Below the pieces are notes generated by a model, which saw only the letters and a list, made by a program, of their open reading frames with translations, was not told the DNA's origin and did no database searches. 64,000 bases of DNA, taken from SZUA-430 sp031413635 (GTDB taxonomy: Bacteria; Pseudomonadota; Alphaproteobacteria; Micropepsales; Micropepsaceae). Below are positions 42,154-47,996 of this stretch, piece after piece. The translations under genes were made by a program, and so were the position numbers. The first letter of the stretch is position 1. Each line of letters begins with the position of its first letter. The stretch covers positions 1 through 64,000 of the forward strand of contig JANOFM010000168.1 in NCBI GenBank assembly GCA_031413635.1. Reading direction: 5' to 3'.

Positions 42154-42249
42154 TTAAGCGATCGGCGTACCGAGCATGAGCACCATGACGCCGACATACG
42201 CGGCAATCGCCAAGGCCGACCACTGGATGACTGTCGTTAGGGTTTGCAT
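42154..42249 (-). CDS. Very small membrane protein (31 residues), paralogue of the gene at 42332-42436
   Basis: This gene is too short for ordinary ORF calling. It reads from ATG at 42249 to TAA at 42154 and encodes 31 residues: a polar start MQTLTTVIQWSA followed by a single hydrophobic helix (about 11-30). A strong ribosome site AGGAGA lies seven bases upstream. The N-terminal half matches the neighbouring small gene in pattern (M-x-TLT ... WSA-x-AI-x-x-Y), so the two are tandem duplicates. Function is unknown; small single-helix proteins often associate with membrane complexes. Real coding status is supported by the ribosome site and the repeated pattern. Confidence 0.6.
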   Translation of the reverse strand: MQTLTTVIQWSALAIAAYVGVMVLMLGTPIA

Positions 42250-42331
42250 TTTTGTCTCCTGTTTCCTGCTTTGGGTTGTCCCGCCGCGAGGGCGGTATCC
42301 CGGGGTGAAATCTGTTTTGCGGCCGACGGTC

Positions 42332-42436
42332 TTAGGCGAGGCTGGCCACGGCTTGGACCGGAAGAGCCAGCGAAAGGGCCGTGTAGAGCGTGATCGCGAC
42401 GGCCGACCATTCGAGCATCACGGTTAGAGTTCTCAT
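42332..42436 (-). CDS. Very small membrane protein (34 residues), paralogue of the gene at 42154-42249
   Basis: It reads from ATG at 42436 to TAA at 42332 and encodes 34 residues. The N-terminus MRTLTVMLEWSAVAI is followed by a hydrophobic helix (about 10-33). A strong ribosome site AGGAGAG precedes the ATG. It lies 82 bases upstream of its paralogue on the same strand, so both are likely on one transcript. Upstream, ATTCAA (42535-42540, complement TTGAAT) and AGTATG (42511-42516, complement CATACT) are 18 bases apart and could be its -35 and -10. No known family is recognised. Confidence 0.6.
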   Translation of the reverse strand: MRTLTVMLEWSAVAITLYTALSLALPVQAVASLA

Positions 42437-42679
42437 CGCGGTCTCTCCTCTTTCTGTCCGGACCCGTCTGCTTCAGCAAAGGTCCGGCCTTCTTCGGAGC
42501 TTGATGTACTAGTATGTTGTTCGTACTACTGATAATTCAACTGCATAGATTGCATGATAGGTCTGCACTACGCGCATGGCTCATCGGTGTGTCAGAAAAA
42601 TTGTTTTGAATCAGATGGTTAGATATTTCGTGTTGATGGCCCACCGTTAATCTTGTTCACGTCACTGAGAGATGATAAT

Positions 42680-42699
42680 AAATGACTGGTCAGTTATTT
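42680..42699. promoter_or_regulatory. TetR-family operator upstream of the efflux operon
   Basis: A 20-base near-perfect palindrome, AAATGACTGGTCAGTTATTT, occupies 42680-42699. Its arms AAATnACTG and CAGTnATTT are exact complements. It ends seven bases before the TetR start codon, and TGACTGGTCA-type palindromes are common operators for TetR repressors of efflux systems. The site is well placed for autoregulation of the whole operon. The remaining upstream bases (42437-42679) are AT-rich and hold no other gene. Confidence 0.7.
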
Positions 42700-42706
42700 T
42701 TGTGCG

Positions 42707-43345
42707 ATGAACCAGACGACAACATCTCAGCGATGGAAACGCCGCAAGGAGGCCAGACCGGCCGAGCTGTTGGACGCGGCGGTAAGCGTGTTTGCGGAGA
42801 AGGGTTTTGCCGCGGCACGGCTTGACGACATCGCCGCGCGCGCCGGCGTCAGCAAGGGCACGATCTACCTCTATTACGACAGCAAGGAAGCCATTCTACG
42901 CGCGTTGATCAAAGCGATCCCGGTGGCACGGGTCGAAAGCATCGCGCAACTGGCCGCGACGGATGCCGGTCCGGCCGATGCAACCTTGCGCAAAGTTCTT
43001 CAGCTGGTCGGTGCGGCGATGCGCGATCCGATGCTGATCCAGTTCCCGCGACTGGTGATCGGCGAGAGCGGGAATTTTCCCTGGATCGCGGAGACCTATC
43101 GCCGAGAAGTTATCAGCCGCGGCATCGCGATCTTCAGCGGCATCATCGGCAAAGGGATCGAAGAGCGGCGCTTTCGTGCCGTGGATCCAAGACACGCGGC
43201 GTTCGCCGCGATGGCGCCGATGCTGTTCGTCGCGATCTGGCGCACGACATTCGAACGTTTCGATGACGTTCCACTCGAGGCACAAGGCCTCATCGATCAG
43301 CACATCGAGACGTTTGTCAGGGGGCTTTTGCGCGAGGGCGTGTGA
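42707..43345 (+). CDS. TetR-family repressor of the adjacent efflux operon
   Basis: The protein has 212 residues. The N-terminal HTH spans about residues 14-60 (ELLDAAVSVFAEKGFAAARLDDIAARAGVSKGTIYLYYDSKE, shown in pieces). A C-terminal ligand-binding domain of TetR_C type follows, typical of the YbiH/AcrR-like group. It heads the operon with its start codon just after a 20-base operator palindrome. Its TGA overlaps the adaptor start (TGATG), so it is translationally coupled to the transport genes. The inducer is unknown. Confidence 0.92.
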   Translation: MNQTTTSQRWKRRKEARPAELLDAAVSVFAEKGFAAARLDDIAARAGVSKGTIYLYYDSKEAILRALIKAIPVARVESIAQLAATDAGPADATLRKVLQLVGAAMRDPMLIQFPRLVIGESGNFPWIAETYRREVISRGIAIFSGIIGKGIEERRFRAVDPRHAAFAAMAPMLFVAIWRTTFERFDDVPLEAQGLIDQHIETFVRGLLREGV

Positions 43346-44289
43346 TGCGGAAGATGGGTTCGTCGTTGATGTTCGCGGCTTTGGCGATCTCGGGTTGCCA
43401 GGAAGCGCCGGCGCCGGCCGCGAACGGATATGCGGAAGGCGAATATGTTTATGTCGCGGCACCCGAAGGCGGTTGGGTCACGCAAATGCTTGTCGTGCGC
43501 GGAGCGCAGGTCAAGGTTGGCGATGCTTTGTTCACGCTCGATGCCGAGGCGCAAATGGCGCAACGCGATCAAGCGGCGTCCCAGGTCGCGCAAGCGCAGT
43601 CGCAACTTGCCAATGCTCGGAAAGGACGCCGGCCGGACGAGATTGCCGCGATTGAGGCGTCGCTGATGCAGGCCAAAGCCAATCGGACGCTGACAGACAA
43701 CGATCTGAAGCGGGCGGAAGAGTTGAAGCAGCGAGGTTTTGTTTCGCAGAGCGTGCTGGACGCCAAACGTGCGCTGCGCGATGCGTCCGCCCAAGAGGTG
43801 AAACAGGTCGAAGCCAATCTGGCGCTGGCGCGTAAAGGCGCGCGCAGCGACGAACTTGCGGCGGCGCAGGCCAATCTCGACGCCGCCAAAGCTGCGTTGG
43901 CGCGCGCCGAATACGGATTGAGTCAACGGCGCGTGCTGTCGAAAGTCGCGGGCCGGGTCGAAGACACGCTCAGGCGTGCGGGCGAATTCGTCCAGCCCGG
44001 AGGTGCCGTCGTTCAATTGTTGCCGCCGGAGAACATCAAGGTGCGCTTCTTCGTGCCCGAAGCGGCACGTTCAAAGCTGAGCGTCGGCCGCGAGATCGGC
44101 ATGGGTTGCGACGGATGCGCGAAAGGTATGAAAGCGCGCATCACCTTCATCGCTTCGGACGCCGAGTTTACGCCGCCCATCATTTATAGCATCGGCTCGC
44201 GCGAGAAATTGGTGTGGATGGTCGAGGCGGTGCCGACAAACGACGCGCGGCTAAGCCCGGGGCAGCCGGTCGACGTGATCTTGCCGTGA
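43345..44289 (+). CDS. HlyD-family efflux adaptor lipoprotein (YbhG-like)
   Basis: The protein has 314 residues. A lipoprotein signal ends at Cys18 in the lipobox AISGC. The lipoyl-like half (EGEYVYVAAPEGGWVTQMLVVRGAQV, split, about 30-55) and alanine/glutamine-rich hairpin helices (about 70-190) follow, then the return barrel ending DARLSPGQPVDVILP. This is the YbhG/HlyD adaptor type that joins an ABC-2 exporter. The ATG at 43345 overlaps the TetR stop; a GTG three bases earlier is also in frame. The stop overlaps the next GTG start. Confidence 0.9.
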   Translation: MRKMGSSLMFAALAISGCQEAPAPAANGYAEGEYVYVAAPEGGWVTQMLVVRGAQVKVGDALFTLDAEAQMAQRDQAASQVAQAQSQLANARKGRRPDEIAAIEASLMQAKANRTLTDNDLKRAEELKQRGFVSQSVLDAKRALRDASAQEVKQVEANLALARKGARSDELAAAQANLDAAKAALARAEYGLSQRRVLSKVAGRVEDTLRRAGEFVQPGGAVVQLLPPENIKVRFFVPEAARSKLSVGREIGMGCDGCAKGMKARITFIASDAEFTPPIIYSIGSREKLVWMVEAVPTNDARLSPGQPVDVILP

Positions 44290-45215
44290 GCGCCGCGCTC
44301 GCCATCGACGTTTCGGAACTGACGAAGAGCTTTGCCGGTCGCAAGGTCGTCGATCAATTCTCCATTCAGGTGCCGCGCGGTCAGGTTTGGGGATTCTTGG
44401 GCCCCAACGGCAGCGGCAAGACGACGACGATTCGTTTGTTGTGCGGTTTGCTTGTGCCCGACAGCGGGCGCGGCACGTGCCTGGGGTTCGACATCCGGCG
44501 CGAGAGTGCCGCGATCAAGCGCAATGTCGGGTACATGACGCAGCGCTTTTCGTTCTACGAGGATTTGTCGATCCGCGAAAATCTTGACTTCGTCGCGCGC
44601 GTCTACGAAATGCGGGACCGCGAAGCGGCCGTCAATCAAGCGATCGAGCGATTGGGTCTCGTGCGGCGAAAAGAGCAGCTTGCCGGCACGCTATCGGGCG
44701 GATGGAAACAAAGGCTCGCGCTTGCGGCTTGTATTCTGCACCGGCCGCAACTGCTGTTGCTCGACGAGCCGACGGCGGGCGTCGATCCGCAGGCGCGGCG
44801 CGACTTTTGGGACGAGATTCATCAATTGGCGGCGCAGGGACTGACGGTTCTGGTGTCGACGCATTACATGGACGAAGCCGAGCGTTGCGATCGCATCGTC
44901 TATCTCGCCTACGGCACCGTGCTAGCGCGCGGTACGGTGGGCGACGTTATCGGCGGGTCGGGGCTGCACACTTGGATCGTGACCGGCGAGGACGTGCGCG
45001 GCTTGGCGGGCGAATTGCACGGCGTTGCGGGCATCGACCAGGTGTCCGTCTTCGGGATGACGCTGCATGTCAGCGGCGTGGACGATCCGGCGCTTGAACG
45101 GGCCATCGCAACGTTTCGCCATCGGCCGGGGTTCGTTTGGGAGAAATCGCGACCCAGCTTGGAAGACGTGTTCATCAATTTGATGGCGCCCTTCCGCGAA
45201 CGGCAGACGGTGTAG
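44286..45215 (+). CDS. ABC-2 type exporter ATPase (YbhF/CcmA-like)
   Basis: The protein has 309 residues. Walker A GPNGSGKTT is near 39-47, the signature LSGGWKQRLALA is near 137-148, and Walker B LLLLDEPTAGVDP is near 155-167. The C-terminal part (about 215-309) is the usual regulatory tail of drug/export ATPases with an ASP-like ending SLEDVFINLM. The GTG start at 44286 overlaps the adaptor stop (GTGA). It works with the following permease, two bases downstream. Confidence 0.92.
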   Translation: MSAALAIDVSELTKSFAGRKVVDQFSIQVPRGQVWGFLGPNGSGKTTTIRLLCGLLVPDSGRGTCLGFDIRRESAAIKRNVGYMTQRFSFYEDLSIRENLDFVARVYEMRDREAAVNQAIERLGLVRRKEQLAGTLSGGWKQRLALAACILHRPQLLLLDEPTAGVDPQARRDFWDEIHQLAAQGLTVLVSTHYMDEAERCDRIVYLAYGTVLARGTVGDVIGGSGLHTWIVTGEDVRGLAGELHGVAGIDQVSVFGMTLHVSGVDDPALERAIATFRHRPGFVWEKSRPSLEDVFINLMAPFRERQTV

Positions 45216-45217
45216 CA

Positions 45218-46351
45218 ATGTTCGGCATCTCGTTCGCTCGTATTTTCGCCGTGTTCCTGAAGGAACTGATTCAGATGCGGCGCGATCGATTGACGTTCGG
45301 GATGATCATCGGCATTCCGGTCGTTCAACTCGTGTTGTTCGGCTTTGCGATCAATTCGGATCCGAAACATCTGCCCACCGCAATCAACGTACACGACCGC
45401 AGCGTCTATTCGCGCGCACTGGTGCGGGCATTGGAAAATACCGGATACTTCCGCGTCGAACATGTTCTGAGCGGAGAGCGGGCGGGCGACGCATTGCTGG
45501 CCAACGGGCGCGTTGCCTTCGTGGTGACGGTGCCGCCCGATTTTTCGCGTAGTCTTGCGCGCGGCGAGCGGCCGCAGATTTTGATCGAGGCGGATGCAAG
45601 TGATCCTTCCGCGGCGGCCAACGCGGTTGCCGCCGTCGCGCAATTGCCGGCAACGGTTTTCAACCGCGACATGACGGGGGCGCTGTCGCCGCTGCGCGCG
45701 ACGCCGCCGCCGTTCGGCGTCGTCGTGCACCGCCGGTATAATCCGGAAGGACTGTCGGCTTACAACGTGGTGCCGGGTTTGATCGGCGTGATCCTGACGA
45801 TGACGATGGTTTTGATCACGGCGCTTGCCGTTACCCGCGAGGTCGAACGCGGGACAATGGAAAACCTTCTCGCAATGCCTTTGCAGCCGTTCGAGGTGAT
45901 GGCGGGGAAAATCCTGCCTTATATCTTCGTCGGCTATATCCAGGTGATCGTGGTGATTACGGCGGCGCTGTTTTTGTTCGGTGTGCCGATGTTGGGAAGC
46001 TATTTCGACCTGTCGATCGCGCTGGCGTTGTTTATCGCGGCCAATCTTGCGATCGGGTTCACAATTTCGACGGTTGCCGCCAATCAGTTGCAGGCGATGC
46101 AGATGACATTCTTCTTCTTTCTGCCGTCGATCTTGCTGTCGGGTTTCATGTTTCCGTTTCGCGGTATGCCGGATTGGGCGCAGTGGATCGGCGAGGTCCT
46201 GCCGAACACGCATTTCATGCGCATCGTGCGTGGCGTGATGCTCAAGGGAAATCACCTGGGCGATATGGTGAACGATTTGTGGCCGCTGCTGGCCTTCATG
46301 CTGGCCGCGATGGGATTGGCATTGTTGCGCTACCGGCGCACGCTCGATTAA
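45218..46351 (+). CDS. ABC-2 type exporter permease (YbhS/YbhR-like)
   Basis: The protein has 377 residues. One N-terminal membrane segment (about 24-43) precedes a periplasmic domain of about 120 residues. Five C-terminal segments (about 180-205, 225-250, 260-285, 290-310 and 345-365) form the ABC2 permease, with VTREVERGTMENLLAMPLQPFEV (split, about 207-229) as family signature. A single permease subunit is present, so it probably acts as a homodimer. It ends the TetR-controlled efflux operon. A hairpin CGAAGC-GCG-GCTTCG at 46369-46383 follows but has no T-run. Confidence 0.92.
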   Translation: MFGISFARIFAVFLKELIQMRRDRLTFGMIIGIPVVQLVLFGFAINSDPKHLPTAINVHDRSVYSRALVRALENTGYFRVEHVLSGERAGDALLANGRVAFVVTVPPDFSRSLARGERPQILIEADASDPSAAANAVAAVAQLPATVFNRDMTGALSPLRATPPPFGVVVHRRYNPEGLSAYNVVPGLIGVILTMTMVLITALAVTREVERGTMENLLAMPLQPFEVMAGKILPYIFVGYIQVIVVITAALFLFGVPMLGSYFDLSIALALFIAANLAIGFTISTVAANQLQAMQMTFFFFLPSILLSGFMFPFRGMPDWAQWIGEVLPNTHFMRIVRGVMLKGNHLGDMVNDLWPLLAFMLAAMGLALLRYRRTLD

Positions 46352-46459
46352 CCCGGCCTCAACCATGGCGAAGCGCGGCTTCGGCGCAATCCCTGGTCCG
46401 TTGCAGTTTGAATTAAAACTCTCTTCAGTTTTCCACGTCCTGTGAAAGGACGGCGCGGC

Positions 46460-46567
46460 ATGATGCAGGCGTACCAACACAGGGAGTTCAGCCATGCGCC
46501 GCTATGTGCCCGTTCCGGCTTGTTCGCTTCAGGCTCTTCAATTGAGTTTCGGGGGCTAAGACTGTAA
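46460..46567 (+). CDS. Possible small upstream ORF coupled to the CHAP gene
   Basis: A 35-codon frame starts at ATG 46460 with AAAGGA nine bases upstream and ends TAA at 46565-46567, overlapping the CHAP gene's ATG (TAATG). The CHAP ATG itself has no ribosome site, so coupled translation is plausible. A second 21-codon frame (ATG 46494 to TAA 46559) with AGGGAG overlaps it in another frame. No product is recognised. Coding status is uncertain; the arrangement is seen directly. Confidence 0.3.
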   Translation: MMQAYQHREFSHAPLCARSGLFASGSSIEFRGLRL

Positions 46568-47109
46568 TGACGTCGCGCGCCATTCTCCGCCTGTTGGCTG
46601 TTGCCGCCCTGGCCTTCACGCTGGGCGCTTGCGGCAGCAGCTTCGACGATCCAGGGCCTATCGGCTGGCATGCCCCGGGCGCGAACCCGCGGGTGGTGCG
46701 CGGCGGCGAAAAACTACAATGCGTGCCCTACGCCCGCGCGCGTTCCGGTGTCCAAATCTGGGGCGATGCGACCGTGTGGTGGAGCAAGGCAGCCGGGCGG
46801 TTCGAGCGTTCCACCTTGCCTGAGACGGGCGCCGTTATGGTTATGCGCGGCTATGACGACGACGATCGCGGACATGTGGCGGTTGTGCGCCGGGTGCTGA
46901 ACGAGCGCGAGATCGTGGTCGATCACGCCAATTGGCTCAACAGCGGCGAAGTGGGGCTCGATACGCCGGTGATGGACGTGTCGGACGGCAACGACTGGTC
47001 CGAGGTCCGGGTCTGGTATGCTCCGGGCCGGCACTATGGCGGCCGAGTTTATGAGGTGACGGGCTTCATCCTTGGGCCGTCGGACGGGCAACGAATGGCT
47101 GCTAGGTAA
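46567..47109 (+). CDS. CHAP-domain lipoprotein, putative peptidoglycan amidase
   Basis: The protein has 180 residues. A lipoprotein signal ends at Cys22 (LGAC). The CHAP fold then runs from about 52 to the end. The catalytic cysteine lies in LQCVPYARARSGVQIWGDA (about 56-74), and RGHVAVVRRVLNEREIVVDHANW (split, about 101-123) supplies the histidine and the acidic/asparagine partner. CHAP amidases cut peptidoglycan peptides and act in the envelope. No SD sequence precedes the ATG, and it overlaps the stop of a small upstream ORF. A related second CHAP gene follows about 200 bases later. Confidence 0.85.
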   Translation: MTSRAILRLLAVAALAFTLGACGSSFDDPGPIGWHAPGANPRVVRGGEKLQCVPYARARSGVQIWGDATVWWSKAAGRFERSTLPETGAVMVMRGYDDDDRGHVAVVRRVLNEREIVVDHANWLNSGEVGLDTPVMDVSDGNDWSEVRVWYAPGRHYGGRVYEVTGFILGPSDGQRMAAR

Positions 47110-47222
47110 TCTCAATCTCTTTTTTCGCCCGCATCTTAACTCTTTGGCGACAACATATTGTGGGTCCAAGGCGGACAAATTCCACATATCGCAAAATAGG
47201 TTAACGGTAATCAATCATTAAG

Positions 47223-47310
47223 TTGACTCCCGCAGCCTGGGGCTGCAGGTAGCGCCGATCAGGGGCGACCGGAGGCGGTTTCAAGAATCGCCTTAGTTGA
47301 GGGAGAGTAT
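47223..47310 (+). promoter_or_regulatory. Possible structured leader before the second CHAP gene
   Basis: The bases before the second CHAP gene can fold into successive short hairpins: GCAGCC-TGG-GGCTGC (47232-47246), CGCC with GGCG (47253-47256 and 47264-47267), and ACCG-GAGG-CGGT (47268-47279). These are followed by GGGAGAG, the ribosome site, at 47301-47307. A compact GC-rich leader next to AT-rich flanks (47110-47222) could be a regulatory RNA element. No known riboswitch family is recognised. The 203-base gap contains no other gene. Confidence 0.35.
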
Positions 47311-47312
47311 CG

Positions 47313-47996
47313 TTGAAACATAACCTCCAGAACTACATTGGGGTACTTATGCTGTTCGGCGTTGGTGTTGCCGGGTGCGCGACAGCTCCATCGGATATCT
47401 CGTATGCATTCGCGGAGCCTTCAACTGCAACGTTCGATTTCGTTCCCGACCTGCTTCGCGGATCGACGTCCGGCGACCTAGATGCGAGCGGCAATTGGGC
47501 CGCGATAGCGCCCCGGCCCAAGCCCGAAAGTGCGGAAGCTCTGTTGCTAGCGGGGGTCGTGCCCAAGATCTTGGATCCTCAAGCGCCCTTGCAGTGCGTA
47601 CCGTTCGCGCGCGACGCCTCGGGGATCGATATCCGGGGGGACGCCAAGCATTGGTGGAAGCTGGCGGCGGGCAGATACTCTCGCTCGCGCCACCCGCGGG
47701 AGGGCTCGGTTTTCGTCATGCGCGGCTACAAGTCGGCGCGCCGGGGCCACGTGGCGGTTGTCCGCCAAATCCTGAACGAGCGGACCATCGTGGTCGACCA
47801 TGCCAATTGGGGGAATGACGGGCGCGTCTATTTGAGCGCCCCGGTTCGCGACGAAAGTCCGAAGAACGATTGGAGCCAGGTTCGGGTCTGGTACACACCT
47901 ACCGACCGCTGGGGCCAGCGCATCTATCGCGCCAAAGGGTTCATCCATCCGACGACCGCAGTCGCCAGCAGTTCGGCGTTGCTAGGCCGCAATTGA
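47313..47996 (+). CDS. CHAP-domain lipoprotein, putative peptidoglycan amidase
   Basis: The protein has 227 residues. The lipoprotein signal ends at Cys22 in VAGC. After about 65 linker residues the CHAP domain begins with LQCVPFARDASGIDIRGDA (about 91-109, catalytic cysteine) and continues with RRGHVAVVRQILNERTIVVDHANWG (split, about 144-168). It is a paralogue of the gene at 46567 with a longer linker. The TTG start at 47313 is accepted because GGGAGAG lies six bases upstream and the signal peptide begins there. Its 3' end overlaps the convergent sensor kinase gene by 15 bases. Confidence 0.85.
   Translation: MKHNLQNYIGVLMLFGVGVAGCATAPSDISYAFAEPSTATFDFVPDLLRGSTSGDLDASGNWAAIAPRPKPESAEALLLAGVVPKILDPQAPLQCVPFARDASGIDIRGDAKHWWKLAAGRYSRSRHPREGSVFVMRGYKSARRGHVAVVRQILNERTIVVDHANWGNDGRVYLSAPVRDESPKNDWSQVRVWYTPTDRWGQRIYRAKGFIHPTTAVASSSALLGRN

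Noticed and set aside
46369..46383. Hairpin CGAAGC-GCG-GCTTCG after the efflux permease as a terminator
   Set aside because: The stem is only six bases and no run of T follows, so termination is not supported.
44909..46495. A 528-codon antisense frame opposite the ABC-2 permease
   Set aside because: The product is rich in histidine, arginine and glutamine, with no domain; the sense strand encodes a complete permease.
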